64,000 nucleotides of DNA from Nitrospira sp. CR1.2 (GCA_014055495.1 WIAG01000002.1:1-64000), one strand, 5' to 3'. Shown: positions 19,133 through 29,362, counted from the stretch's first letter. Notes: generated by a model from the sequence alone, not told the origin. A program made the numbers and translations.

Positions 19133-19395
19133 GGGCTTCCTCACGAACAGAACCTCGTTGCCGCGCGCAGAGCAGAGACTCCGCGCGCCTCCCCTCACCG
19201 AGTGAGACAGCAAAGGTTATACCCGAAGATGGACGACAAGTCCTGTTCATTTTATTCAGACGATAGGAATGCACGTAATTTCTCCTGAGGGACATGGAGG
19301 AAGGATACCGTATCTCCGCGCATGAGCCGGCGTATCGAAACCGATACCACTTTGAGCAGCACAGCCTGTGGTCGCGAGTCATCATGATGCGCCCC

Positions 19396-20580
19396 TCACT
19401 CATCCAGGCTCGGTCGCAGCAAATACGGGCCGTAGACCAGGGCGAACAGGAGATAGGCTCCGCTCCACGCCGCAGCAGCCACACCCAGCACGAGATTGGA
19501 GGGAAGGCCGGTGCAGGGTCCAAAGACACGCACCACCGCCCCGACGGTCACCAAACCGTACACACAGACCGTCGCCGGGCCGGCGTGCCGGGGACGTCCT
19601 GTATGGCCGAGGCTGGCTCGGGTCATCACCCCCAACGTCATCACCCCGATCGCACCGGTGGTCAGCGCATGGACCGCGTCCTCCTTCGATAACCCGATTT
19701 CAAGAATCGCGCATCCGAGCAGGAGCAACGCCGCCGCCACCCAGGCATAGCCCCAGTGCAACACACACACCAGCGGTTCACGCCAGGTAAGCCAACCGTA
19801 CCAGCGCAACAACCGAGCCACATGCACCACCCCGGCGCCCAGGAGGATCCAGCCGGTAAGGCGTGCTTGCGGAGCGAATGTCCAGGAGGCAGCCGCAAGC
19901 GCCACCAGCCCGATCGCGACCGCATCGACACGTGAAAACCTCGCAGGGCGTTCTGCCCGCCCCTGACCGCCGAGAAACTCTCTCGTAAAATTCGGCACCA
20001 GGCGCCCCCCGATCAGCGTGAGGAGCACCATCATCAGCGCGAGCGCCATACGAAACGGACGATCCGTATCCGCATCACTCCAGACCGACAGGTGGAACAG
20101 AAGATTGGCGCAAGCATAGAGGCTGACCACGAGGCCGACCGGAGCGTGGTTCCAACTGTTCCCGGCGGCCAGTTCCCGCCACACCACCCCGGCCAGACAC
20201 ACGAGAAACGCGCCATCGACCAGCGCCGAGAGCAGCGGCAGGCCGGTCGGAATGGCCATCGCCACACGTCCGGCTACCCATACCGCAAACAGCGCCATCA
20301 ACTCCCCTCCCTTGACCGCAGGACGATCGGTCCAATTCGACACAGCTGTGAGGAGAAAGCCGGCGATTACCGCCGGGAGAAACCCGAAGAGCATCTCGTG
20401 CACGTGCCAGTCCCTGGCCGTCGAGAGCAGCGCCGCATTCCCCATGCCGGCGAGGATCCCGACCCAAACAGGAATCGCCACACCGGCAAACAACGCACTG
20501 CCCAGAAAAAACGGCCGGAACCCGTAGGAGAAGAACGCCAGCTCTCGCGAGAGAGGACGCCGTTCGATGCCATTGCTCAT
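19396..20580 (-). CDS. nnrS: NnrS-family heme/copper membrane protein
   Basis: A 394-residue polytopic protein with about 12 membrane helices. The N-terminal FFSYGFRPFFLGSALFAG and the DWHVHEMLFGFLPAVIAGFLL block (histidines likely bind metal) identify NnrS. In other bacteria NnrS is expressed with denitrification and nitric-oxide-stress genes and helps relieve NO toxicity; its mechanism is unsettled. No nitrite or NO reductase gene is nearby and I see no clear FNR/NNR box in the upstream gap, so its regulation here is unknown. Confidence 0.92.
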   Translation of the reverse strand: MSNGIERRPLSRELAFFSYGFRPFFLGSALFAGVAIPVWVGILAGMGNAALLSTARDWHVHEMLFGFLPAVIAGFLLTAVSNWTDRPAVKGGELMALFAVWVAGRVAMAIPTGLPLLSALVDGAFLVCLAGVVWRELAAGNSWNHAPVGLVVSLYACANLLFHLSVWSDADTDRPFRMALALMMVLLTLIGGRLVPNFTREFLGGQGRAERPARFSRVDAVAIGLVALAAASWTFAPQARLTGWILLGAGVVHVARLLRWYGWLTWREPLVCVLHWGYAWVAAALLLLGCAILEIGLSKEDAVHALTTGAIGVMTLGVMTRASLGHTGRPRHAGPATVCVYGLVTVGAVVRVFGPCTGLPSNLVLGVAAAAWSGAYLLFALVYGPYLLRPSLDE

Positions 20581-20677
20581 ACACTCACGTCTCCAGTCCT
20601 AGCAGGCTGCAGAAACACTCGATGGTTGCGCAATACGCGACCATTCACTCCTGTACGTATTGGTCCAGCCGTCACCC

Positions 20678-20821
20678 GCAGGATGCGCAAACAGGTCGTC
20701 CTCAGAACTCGTCGTTCGTGAATCGTCGTTCGTCGCTCGTGACAGCCCGGGTTGCGGGTCCGGACGAGATACGCTTCACGGAGGTCGAGAACGCCCCTGG
20801 CGGACGTTTTCCGCATCCTGC
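20678..20821. repeat. Dispersed repeat with GCAGGATGCG ends (copy A)
   Basis: A 144-bp element whose ends are inverted: GCAGGATGCGcAAACaGGTCGTCC on the left and the near complement of GCAGGATGCGGAAAAcGTCCGCC on the right. Internally it holds CGAGATACGCTTCACGGAGG at 20765-20784. That segment is the reverse complement of a repeat core found at 32010 and elsewhere. It lies upstream of nnrS. Confidence 0.75.
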
Positions 20822-20943
20822 TAGACAGGATCCTGTTCCGTGACTCGGACAACCACTATAGTAATACAAGGCAGACGACCATTGCGCGCGACCGATGAAC
20901 CGCTCCACACGATCCGGATGGAGTCCTGATACGACGCCAGGCT

Positions 20944-21135
20944 AACCCGCATTATTCATGAGCCCTTCTGCTGCAATCGCCGATCCGCTGTTCCGACAAC
21001 CCTGCGGTCGGCGGGCTCGCCCCTCGGGTCCTCGACGTACTGCACGAGTACGCCTCGGGCTCTCAGGGCTCCGCGCGCCGGTCTCACGACGCGGCTCGAC
21101 GATTTCGCGACGAACCGTCATGAATCATGCGGGCT
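20944..21135. repeat. 192-bp terminal-inverted-repeat element (copy 1)
   Basis: The left end AACCCGCATTATTCATGAG (20944-20962) matches the complement of the right end (21117-21135) at 16 of 19 positions. The interior contains a GTACT-GCACG-AGTAC hairpin. The element is homologous along its left half and both ends to that at 43437-43560. It carries no ORF of note and looks like a small non-autonomous, MITE-like element. Its right end supplies the stop codon of the 330-residue gene. Confidence 0.8.
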
Positions 21136-22126
21136 AATCGACATCATACCCGCGGACCGGTAGGTATGGACCGGGGGCATGGAGCAATTGGAAGGGATCA
21201 CCGGCATCGACGCAAGGATGCTTTGGTGGTTCGTGACCGAAGGAAGCGGGCCCGATCTCAACCGGTTCACGCCTGATCTCCTGACCGGTTCGACTCCGGT
21301 ACACCAACTCATCGGTCTCCAAATCGTATTCCGGAAAATCCGCATTCTCCCAGCGCTGCAAAAAGTATTGCGCGTAGAAGGTATACAGGCCCTGTTCCTT
21401 GCGACTGCGCCGCAGGACATATTCCGGCATGTGCTGCACAGCCGGATCAGCGGGGCCATGTTGCAGCCAGAGATACTCGCCGAGGATCACCAGCTTGACC
21501 AGAGGAGGATCGGAGTACAGCTTCAACTTCACGACCTTCCCCATCGCCTTTAACTGCTTCAGCACGGTGATACTCTGCCGGACCTCCTCGCGAAACGCCG
21601 GAAGCGCACCGGCGGGGCGACCAAACGCCTCCATCCTGGCCTGCGTACCCTGAGCAAAGGGATTTACGAGGAAAATTTTGGCCTCCAGACACCTGTCAAG
21701 CACCGACGACAGGTCTCCCACCTGATCCATCAGGGATCCGGATCCGCTTGACCCGATGACCATGACTGTTCGGCCGGCCCCCTGCTCTTCTTTCACGTGC
21801 ATGATACGTCGCTGCGCCTCGGGCGCGGGACGAGGAAAAAACGAGACGAGCCCGGCACCCCGCGCAGCATCGGCGAGCGCCCGATCGCGAAGACTGCGAT
21901 GGACGAAGTTGATGCCGGCCATCACCAGCACGGCGGCAGTCATCTCAACCGCGATGAGTGACACCTTATCCTGTTCGACATGCGACCAGAACGACAAGAA
22001 CCGGGCGGCTCCGATCGGCAACAGCAGCGCAACGCCTGCGCTCATCGCCACGATGACAATGTGATACAGGCTGCCTGCAGATTGGCGGAAGAAGTCCCGG
22101 AGAATGGAACTGAATTCATGAAACAA
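21134..22126 (-). CDS. Unrecognised membrane protein with predicted cytoplasmic domain
   Basis: A 330-residue protein I cannot assign. Two hydrophobic segments (about 18-42 and 55-76) precede a soluble domain. That domain has a possible alpha/beta nucleotide- or phosphate-binding turn, VMVIGSSGSGSL (about 121-132), then AKIFLVNPF, and later a charged, Tyr-rich region. The stop codon lies in the terminal inverted repeat of the element at 20944-21135, so the C-terminus may have been altered by its insertion. It follows the 1025-residue membrane protein gene on the same strand with a 339-bp gap, so shared function is only a suggestion. Confidence 0.7.
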   Translation of the reverse strand: MFHEFSSILRDFFRQSAGSLYHIVIVAMSAGVALLLPIGAARFLSFWSHVEQDKVSLIAVEMTAAVLVMAGINFVHRSLRDRALADAARGAGLVSFFPRPAPEAQRRIMHVKEEQGAGRTVMVIGSSGSGSLMDQVGDLSSVLDRCLEAKIFLVNPFAQGTQARMEAFGRPAGALPAFREEVRQSITVLKQLKAMGKVVKLKLYSDPPLVKLVILGEYLWLQHGPADPAVQHMPEYVLRRSRKEQGLYTFYAQYFLQRWENADFPEYDLETDELVYRSRTGQEIRREPVEIGPASFGHEPPKHPCVDAGDPFQLLHAPGPYLPVRGYDVD

Positions 22127-22465
22127 CGAGACACCTCTAGAACGGGTAAAAGAATTCCCACGGCTGTGACGGGCTGGCGATGCGAACGACGGAGGAAAGA
22201 ACCTTCGGCGGTATGCTCAGCGGAAACGGCGCGGCTGCGGGCACAACAACGGTCGAGTGAGACTTCACCAGATGCAGGAACTGCTGTCCCCGGGGTGCAG
22301 AAGGTCTTACGCGAACATCGGCACTGTATCAGGTCCGTAGACACGAAACAAGGAGGCGGAGAACGGGTCCGGCAGGCACTGCAGCGCATGAGGATTCGCA
22401 GGCGGCCTGAAACCGGGTTGGGCGGAGACGGCCTCACCTAATCAATCTGCCCATGACCAGCCGTC
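22127..22465. other. 339-bp gap without a supported gene
   Basis: Between the two unrecognised membrane-protein genes. Short open frames cross it on both strands, but none has a convincing ribosome-binding site or protein-like composition. I see no strong hairpin, promoter or repeat in it. Confidence 0.5.
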
Positions 22466-25400
22466 TCACCAGAGCGTCGCCAGATACTCCAGCAAGAACA
22501 CCAGACCGGTCCCGCCCGTCGGCAACGCAATCGCACCGAACAAAGGATGGCGGGTAAACGGCAGGAAGGCTCCTTCCTGCGTCTGTTCGATCAACTCGAC
22601 CATGCGCTCGACCTCGTGGCGTTTCTTGCGCTTGAAGAGCGGCTCGTCGGTCAGATCCTTGAGTCGGCGCTTCAACTGCTTCACCGCCTCCCGTTTTGCG
22701 CGCTCGGCAGAGCGACGCAGAAAGACACCGTTGCCGAACGCGTATAACGCATTGAGCGTAAAGATCGTCACCAAGCCCGCGGGAAAGTCCCATCGGTCGA
22801 AGTAACTGTGCCGCGCCACCGCCATCAAAAACACAATCACGAACGGATAATAGATCATGGCGCTGATGACCGCCGTTCGCTTCGCAATAAGCTGAATCCC
22901 CAGCCATTCGTGCACATAGGCGTGATCCACCTCGTGCCTGGCGGCTTCCCGCACGAGCAGCCGCTGCGGCCACTCGATCCTCGTATCGACCATAATCATG
23001 ATCAGCCGTCGACACAGGCGCGTCGCATCGACGACATAAAACATCAGCAACGTCATCGAGACGACGCTCACCCCCAGAATGATGTAGTTGAGCGCGAAAC
23101 AGGCATCCCCTCGGCAAGGCATGACGGGAGAACCGAACAGCCACATCAACGCAATACCGAGCAACATATACACGACTGCCTGCGGCACCACACGCCATGC
23201 CCGCTCCTGCCACTCGCCGAGCCGGCGATACTCGCGCCAGAGCTGTCGCGACTCCGCATAACCGGACGGGTTCGGAAGCCACTTGTGGATGCCGATCCAG
23301 GAACGCGACGGGTGCGGAACAGCGGTCTTGGGGAGTAGAAATCGAAATCTTTTGATCTGTGCCGCACCGTTCTCCTGTAATCGCCACCAGGAATGGGCGA
23401 AGAAGATCACGCAGAGCACAAACGCGAGCAGGCGCATGCTCGCCGTCGGCCAGACGCTGATGCCGTCGGTAAATGAAAACGGTTCGCCCCCCGTGCCGTC
23501 CAGCATGGCACTGCCGAACAGTCCGACCGCCAGCAAACCCAACAGGAAAGTGCCGGCGAGCAACCCCGTTCCCGTGCGTCGCCGGCACAGTGCCCAAAGT
23601 TCGCTGTTGATCAAGATGGTGCAGAAGAACATCAAGCCGGCGGCCACCAGGAATAGTCCGATCGTACGAAGCGGCGGGAAGCGCAACGCGCCGCTGGCCG
23701 GATCGACATCGGGACGCGGCAGATGGATACTTGAAGGCGCATTCGATTGATGGATCGGGTCCGGACTGAGATCGACCGCACCGCGCCGACCGACTTCGTA
23801 GAGGCGCGGCAGGACCTCCGTCGCAAATGGCCTACCGTCCGGCAATTCCATATGGGTGTGCTGAGCGGAAACCTCAAGGTATCCCACCGCGCGAAGCACC
23901 GAATAAAAGAGCGCGGTTTGATAACTGTCGCGGAAGGGCGGAATGGGCGTCTGGATCCTGGGGTCCAGTTCGAGTCCGAAATGAGAGGCAACCACGAGAT
24001 TCCGCGTCCACGGCAATTGACTGGAATGGGTCAATCGGGAGTCGAGATCGGTCGTGAAAAACAGTGCGTGGGGAAAGTTCTTGCGCAACGCCTGCAGGAT
24101 CATGAGCTTGTCATAGACATCGCTCCCCAGGACACCGATGGCCTTAAATTCCACCTCGGAGACGGTTTCCTCCTCCTTCAACTGCTCCACCAAGCGACGC
24201 AGATAATCGAGTTGGCTTCGCCCGACGGGCACATCCTCGATCACCGGTTCACCCCCCAGCCACTTGTCGCTTGTTTTGCCCTTGCCACCGCCCGCATCCT
24301 TCGCGTTGTCCTTTGGCGGCAATTCGCCGTCGAGCCCGGCCAAATACGAATACCGGTGCACCCAGTCCGGATACTGTTCCGTGCGAAGTTCGTCGAGATA
24401 GTAGGCCAACGGTTGTTCGCGCTTTTTGGCCAGCCTGTTGGCGACCGCCACAAATGTCCGCGGCAAGGATCGGCCATAGAGCGTGTCCCATTCCGCAATC
24501 AACGCGATATGAGGAATCTCCGAGGGCGCAGTCAGGTCGATCTTCCGGCGCGCCAACTCCAGCACCAATTCACTCGCCAGCGCGTCGTCGGATCCGATCG
24601 TGCGGACCAACTTGAGGCAGGCGGATGCGAATCGATTCTCGACCGGCCTCTCCGTGTGCCGGCCGGAAGCCTCGTTCAGGAGTACCGGATCGGCAGCCGT
24701 GGCCCAGGAGGAATAAAACTCGGCGTCCTTCAACACCGATGAAACGACCGGTTGAATGACTGCACCACAATCAGCCTTCGGGGCTCCCGACGGAGAAAGC
24801 CGCGTGAGTTCCTCCAACATGGCACTCAGCGAACCGGAGGTACGAGGCCCCAACACGCGATAGGCGGAGGGCGTCGCATGCATTTCCCTCTTGAGATAGC
24901 TCGCCAAGTTCGTCAGTTCGTGCAACGGCTTCGAACCGAGATCCTGTTCTTTCAACCAGAGAACCAGAATGGGTTGCGCGTCGTTGTCGTCCTGCCGACC
25001 CGGTGTTTTCGATTGGTCCACTTTCGACAGTCGGGGTCCCAGAGTGAACCATTCGGCCGGGACGACTGTCGTCACGCCCGCGGTCGACTTCCATTCAAAG
25101 TACCGGATGGATTCTCCGGACTCCGGTAAATACCCGGCAGCGCCCAACGCCGAAACCAGCGCGTAACGGTCGCGCAATCTTGACTCCACACCGCTGGCAT
25201 AGGGACTCCCGTCGACAAACACCGGCATCAGGCGAAAGCGGAACGCCCCCTTGGACGCATCAGCCCCATCGACCAGCCCCGGCGAGGTATGGTGCGCATG
25301 CACCCTGTCCCCAGCAGCCTTCTCCTTCTGGATGTGTGTCGCCACCGCCTCGAACGGATCCTGCCAGAGCCTCGACTGAACACGAGCACGGACCACCGAG

Positions 25401-25543
25401 GCAGACTTCTCCGCCTCCTTATCGATCGGTCGCGACGTCTTGATGGGCACCTGATAGATGATCAGACTGCTCACCGCCGCCAGCAGCAAGGCCAGCAACG
25501 CAGCCACCGGCAATTTCGGTTTGTCGTCTTTTTGCTCCGCCAT
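22466..25543 (-). CDS. Large unrecognised membrane protein with extracytoplasmic domain
   Basis: A 1025-residue protein. One membrane helix near the N-terminus (about 11-33) is followed by about 590 residues that should lie outside the membrane. Roughly eight further helices occupy 626-1025 (near 626-650, 656-678, 701-720, 784-803, 813-836, 888-910, 921-941 and 1001-1024). The soluble part has alternating strand/helix blocks (for example IGVLGSDVYDKLMILQALR, then ALFFTTDLD) that recall periplasmic binding-protein folds, so a sensor or receptor is possible. This is inference; no catalytic motif is seen. The stretch 25544-25872 upstream shows no gene. Confidence 0.72.
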   Translation of the reverse strand: MAEQKDDKPKLPVAALLALLLAAVSSLIIYQVPIKTSRPIDKEAEKSASVVRARVQSRLWQDPFEAVATHIQKEKAAGDRVHAHHTSPGLVDGADASKGAFRFRLMPVFVDGSPYASGVESRLRDRYALVSALGAAGYLPESGESIRYFEWKSTAGVTTVVPAEWFTLGPRLSKVDQSKTPGRQDDNDAQPILVLWLKEQDLGSKPLHELTNLASYLKREMHATPSAYRVLGPRTSGSLSAMLEELTRLSPSGAPKADCGAVIQPVVSSVLKDAEFYSSWATAADPVLLNEASGRHTERPVENRFASACLKLVRTIGSDDALASELVLELARRKIDLTAPSEIPHIALIAEWDTLYGRSLPRTFVAVANRLAKKREQPLAYYLDELRTEQYPDWVHRYSYLAGLDGELPPKDNAKDAGGGKGKTSDKWLGGEPVIEDVPVGRSQLDYLRRLVEQLKEEETVSEVEFKAIGVLGSDVYDKLMILQALRKNFPHALFFTTDLDSRLTHSSQLPWTRNLVVASHFGLELDPRIQTPIPPFRDSYQTALFYSVLRAVGYLEVSAQHTHMELPDGRPFATEVLPRLYEVGRRGAVDLSPDPIHQSNAPSSIHLPRPDVDPASGALRFPPLRTIGLFLVAAGLMFFCTILINSELWALCRRRTGTGLLAGTFLLGLLAVGLFGSAMLDGTGGEPFSFTDGISVWPTASMRLLAFVLCVIFFAHSWWRLQENGAAQIKRFRFLLPKTAVPHPSRSWIGIHKWLPNPSGYAESRQLWREYRRLGEWQERAWRVVPQAVVYMLLGIALMWLFGSPVMPCRGDACFALNYIILGVSVVSMTLLMFYVVDATRLCRRLIMIMVDTRIEWPQRLLVREAARHEVDHAYVHEWLGIQLIAKRTAVISAMIYYPFVIVFLMAVARHSYFDRWDFPAGLVTIFTLNALYAFGNGVFLRRSAERAKREAVKQLKRRLKDLTDEPLFKRKKRHEVERMVELIEQTQEGAFLPFTRHPLFGAIALPTGGTGLVFLLEYLATLW

Positions 25544-25872
25544 TCGAACGTCCTGTTTACCAGCCGGACCGAGTCAACGCTCCGGTCTTTGAAAGTGACA
25601 CGTCGAAAGTTGCTGTCTACGCAAAATCAACGACAGGCTAGTCTCGACAACGAAAACTGTCAACGGTGGAAATGATAGGTGCTCGTTGCGACCAGCACTG
25701 TATCCTTGGATAATGATCCTCCCGCTGGTCCCTCCAAGCTCGATTGCCCTATTTCCCAGGAAGGTGGTCAGAGTAGCTTCCGATTGTAGGCGTCCGACGA
25801 GGGGCTTCCGAGACCGCGCGTTGCGCGAACAAAGGAGACCGTCACGCCACCTTCCTCTCCCTCCCCCTCTGT

Positions 25873-25901
25873 TTGACTTCAACTTTCCCTCTCACTACAA
25901 T
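25873..25901 (+). promoter_or_regulatory. Strong sigma70-type promoter of dnaE
   Basis: TTGACT at 25873-25878 and TACAAT at 25896-25901 are separated by exactly 17 bp. The expected transcription start (about 25908) falls within two bases of the dnaE GTG, so the mRNA would be leaderless or nearly so. Confidence 0.7.
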
Positions 25902-25909
25902 CGGACCTC

Positions 25910-28900
25910 GTGGCATCACAATTCGTTCATCTTCATCTCCACACTCAATACAGCCTTCTCGACGGCGCCAACCAAATCGACCCCCTGATGCAACAGGTGA
26001 AGTCGTTCGGGCAACCGGCCGTCGCGATGACCGACCACGGCAACATGTTCGGGGCTGTGGAGTTTTATCGGAAGGCCAGAGAAGCCGGCGTCAAACCCAT
26101 CATCGGGTGCGAAGCCTACATGGCACCGGGGAGCCGACTCGAGAAGAACTCACACCTCGCGCACAACGACTACTACCATCTCATCCTGCTAGCCACAAAC
26201 CTCAAGGGATACCAGAACCTCATCAAACTGGTGAGCAAAGCGTATCTTGAAGGATTCTACTATAAACCACGGATGGACAAGGAAATTTTGCAGCAGCACC
26301 ACGAAGGACTGATCGGCTTATCCGGCTGCCTGAGCGGTGAAGTTGCCTATCTCATCGGCCAGAAAGATCTGGCCGGTGCGACCAAGGCGGCGGGCGAGTA
26401 TCGGGAGATCTTCGGCAAGGACAATTATTATCTCGAGCTGCAAGCCAACGGGCTGGAACACCAGCGCATCGCCAACGACGGGCTGCTCGACATCCACAAG
26501 AAACTGGGCATCCCGCTCGCCGGCACCAACGACTGCCACTACCTCAAGAAGGAAGACTCGCGTCCGCACGACCTCATGTTGTGCTTGCAGACCGGGAAAA
26601 CGATCAACGATCCCAACCGCATGAAGTTCGACACGGACCAGCTCTACGTGAAGTCCACCGAACAGGCGCTGGTCGAATTCAAAGAAATGCCGACGGCGGT
26701 CTCCAATACCGTCAAGATCGCCGAAGCCTGCACCCTCGAACTGGCGCTCAACAAGACCTATCTGCCCCAGTTCACAGTGCCGGAAGGGTTCACCCGCGAA
26801 ACCTACGTCGAGCAACTCGCAATGGAAGGCCTGGCGGCGCGCCTCAAGGAACGCCCGAGTTCCATTCCTGAGATCGCCTATCAGGTCCGACTGAAGGAAG
26901 AGATCGCGGTGATCTGCTCGATGGGATTCGCCGGGTATTTTCTCATCGTTTGGGACATCATCAAGTTCGCGCGCTCGCGCGGCATTCCCGTCGGCCCTGG
27001 TCGCGGTTCCGCCGCGGGCAGCCTCGTCGCCTATGCCTTGCGCATCACCGACCTCGATCCGCTGGTCTACTCCCTGCTGTTCGAGCGATTCTTGAACCCC
27101 GAACGCGTGTCCCTCCCCGACATCGACATGGACTTCTGCATGGATCGCCGGGATGAGGTCATTAACTACGTCATCCACAAATACGGCGAAGACCACGTCG
27201 CGCAAATCATCACGTTTGGAACGATGAAGGCCAAGGCCGCCATTCGTGACGTCGGCCGCGTCCTCGAAATGCCGTACGCCGAGGTCGACCGGATCGCCAA
27301 ACTCGTGCCTGACGATTTGAAGATGACGCTCGACAAGGCGCTTGAACAGGAACCACGCCTGAAAGAGCTCGTCGACAAAGACGTGAAGGTGAAGGAACTC
27401 ATGTCGGTCGCCCAGTCGCTCGAAGGACTCGCGCGCCACGCCTCGACGCACGCGGCCGGCATTGTGATCTCCGATCAGCCGCTCACCGAACATGTCCCGC
27501 TCTACAAAGGCCCGAAGGACGAAATCGTCACCCAATATTCCATGGGCGACGTCGAGAAGATCGGGCTGGTCAAATTCGACTTCCTCGGGCTCAAGACGTT
27601 GACGATGATTCAGCGGGCCGAGTCCCTCGTGAACCAAGGCCGTCCGGACCAGCCGCCGCTGCGGGTCGAACAATTACCCTTCGACGATCCGGAAACCTTT
27701 GCGCTGCTCTCCTCCGGCAAAACCACCGGCGTGTTCCAGCTGGAAAGCTCCGGGATGCGTGACCTGCTGATGGGACTCAAGCCCGACCGGTTCGAGGACA
27801 TCATCGCCATCATCGCGCTCTATCGCCCCGGTCCCATGGATCTGATTCCGGACTTCATCAAGCGCAAACAGGGCAAGATTCCTATCGCCTACGAGATGCC
27901 TGAACTGGAACCGATCCTGAAGGATACGTATGGCGTCATCGTCTACCAGGAACAGGTCATGGCCATCGCGAACAAGGTGGCCGGGTTCTCCCTGGGACAA
28001 GCCGACATTCTCCGCCGCGCCATGGGAAAGAAGAAACCGGAGGAAATGGAAAAGCTCCGGGTCCAATTCCTGGAGGGCGCCAAGCAGAAACAAATCGCGG
28101 AGAAAAAAGCCGACAAACTCTACGAGCTGATCCAGAAATTCGCCGGCTATGGGTTCAACAAGTCGCACGCCGCCGCGTACGCCGTCGTCTGCTACCACAC
28201 GGCCTATCTGAAGGCGCATTACCCGACGGAGTTCATGGCCGCCCTGATGACGACCGACATGGGCAACGCCGACAAAATTGTCGGCTACTTCACCGAGTGC
28301 CGCGGGCTCGGGATTCCCGTGCTGCCCCCGGACGTGAATCAAAGCCAAAAGGATTTTGCCGTCGTCGACAAGAGCATCCGCTTCGGCCTTGCCGCCATCA
28401 AGAATGTCGGCGAAGGCGCCGTGGAGGCGGTCATCGAGGCGCGCAAGGAAGGGGGCCCGTTCCGCTCTTTCTTCGAACTGTTCCGCCGCGTGGATCTCCG
28501 CAAGCTCAACAAGCGCATGATGGAAGGCCTGATCAAGACGGGGGCCTTCGACTCCATGGGCGGACGCCGCTCTCAATATCTGGCGGTGCTCGATCAGGCG
28601 ATGGACGAAGGCATGAGCATTCAAAGGGAACGCGCCGTCGGCCAGACCAGCATCTTCGGCGACGAGACGGCCGGCCTTCCGCAACAGCTTGCCGATCCGG
28701 CCCTTCCCGACGTTCCCGAGTGGAGCCAAGGCGAACTGTTAAAGTATGAACGCGAGTTGACCGGCTTCTACATCAGCGCCCATCCGCTCGCTCGCTACGA
28801 GGCCGCCATACAACTCTTCGCGAACACGACGAGCATGCAGGTCGCCGATGTGCCGGACGGCCGCGAAGTGAAACTCTGCGGCATCATCACCGCCGTGAAA

Positions 28901-29362
28901 TCCATGTTGACCAAAAAGGGCGATCGCATGGCCTACATCACGCTGGAGGATTTACACGGCGTGATAGAAGTGATAGCGTTCCCTGACCTCTACCGAGACC
29001 ATGCCGACATGATCGTGCCGGAACAGGTCGTGCGACTGACGGGGACCGTCGATCGCGGAGACAAGGGCACCAAGTTGCGTGGGACCAAGATCGAACCGTT
29101 GGCCGAACTGCAGAACAAGGGGATCTCGCGGGTGATGATTCGCCTGCACGACAGTCCCTCGGCGTCAACCAGGCTGCCGATGCTTCGCCAGGTGTTTCAG
29201 AAATATCCCGGTACCTCGACCGTCTCGCTGGTGATGGCGCTCGGCGGCACCATCGAAGCCCGCACCTCTCCCCTGCCCAACGTCAAAATCAGTCCCAGCG
29301 AGCACTTCGTCGCCGATATCGAGGAAGTACTGGGCAAAGGCGCCATCACTTTGGTAACCTAG
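25910..29362 (+). CDS. dnaE: DNA polymerase III subunit alpha
   Basis: A 1150-residue replicative polymerase of the DnaE1 type. The PHP domain opens the protein (HLHTQYSLLDG, TDHGNM). The palm holds catalytic aspartates in LPDIDMDFC and the GPGRGSAAGSLVAYAL block. HhH, OB-fold (VKLCGIITAVKSMLTKKG) and tau-binding regions follow. Length is typical. The initiation codon is GTG with no Shine-Dalgarno; the predicted transcript starts almost at this codon. It precedes accA by 37 bp; a short CCTAGG-CGAA-CCTAGG hairpin (29358-29373) spans its stop. dnaE-accA adjacency is common in bacteria. Confidence 0.97.
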   Translation: MASQFVHLHLHTQYSLLDGANQIDPLMQQVKSFGQPAVAMTDHGNMFGAVEFYRKAREAGVKPIIGCEAYMAPGSRLEKNSHLAHNDYYHLILLATNLKGYQNLIKLVSKAYLEGFYYKPRMDKEILQQHHEGLIGLSGCLSGEVAYLIGQKDLAGATKAAGEYREIFGKDNYYLELQANGLEHQRIANDGLLDIHKKLGIPLAGTNDCHYLKKEDSRPHDLMLCLQTGKTINDPNRMKFDTDQLYVKSTEQALVEFKEMPTAVSNTVKIAEACTLELALNKTYLPQFTVPEGFTRETYVEQLAMEGLAARLKERPSSIPEIAYQVRLKEEIAVICSMGFAGYFLIVWDIIKFARSRGIPVGPGRGSAAGSLVAYALRITDLDPLVYSLLFERFLNPERVSLPDIDMDFCMDRRDEVINYVIHKYGEDHVAQIITFGTMKAKAAIRDVGRVLEMPYAEVDRIAKLVPDDLKMTLDKALEQEPRLKELVDKDVKVKELMSVAQSLEGLARHASTHAAGIVISDQPLTEHVPLYKGPKDEIVTQYSMGDVEKIGLVKFDFLGLKTLTMIQRAESLVNQGRPDQPPLRVEQLPFDDPETFALLSSGKTTGVFQLESSGMRDLLMGLKPDRFEDIIAIIALYRPGPMDLIPDFIKRKQGKIPIAYEMPELEPILKDTYGVIVYQEQVMAIANKVAGFSLGQADILRRAMGKKKPEEMEKLRVQFLEGAKQKQIAEKKADKLYELIQKFAGYGFNKSHAAAYAVVCYHTAYLKAHYPTEFMAALMTTDMGNADKIVGYFTECRGLGIPVLPPDVNQSQKDFAVVDKSIRFGLAAIKNVGEGAVEAVIEARKEGGPFRSFFELFRRVDLRKLNKRMMEGLIKTGAFDSMGGRRSQYLAVLDQAMDEGMSIQRERAVGQTSIFGDETAGLPQQLADPALPDVPEWSQGELLKYERELTGFYISAHPLARYEAAIQLFANTTSMQVADVPDGREVKLCGIITAVKSMLTKKGDRMAYITLEDLHGVIEVIAFPDLYRDHADMIVPEQVVRLTGTVDRGDKGTKLRGTKIEPLAELQNKGISRVMIRLHDSPSASTRLPMLRQVFQKYPGTSTVSLVMALGGTIEARTSPLPNVKISPSEHFVADIEEVLGKGAITLVT

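Noticed and set aside
22434-23597. A 387-residue open frame on the minus strand
   Set aside because: It overlaps the 1025-residue gene in another frame. Its translation is rich in Arg, Gly and Cys without membrane segments, while the long frame gives sensible helices.
26318-28729. Long antisense frames (451 and 351 residues) within dnaE
   Set aside because: They are shadows of the strongly conserved dnaE coding sequence, caused by GC-rich third positions.
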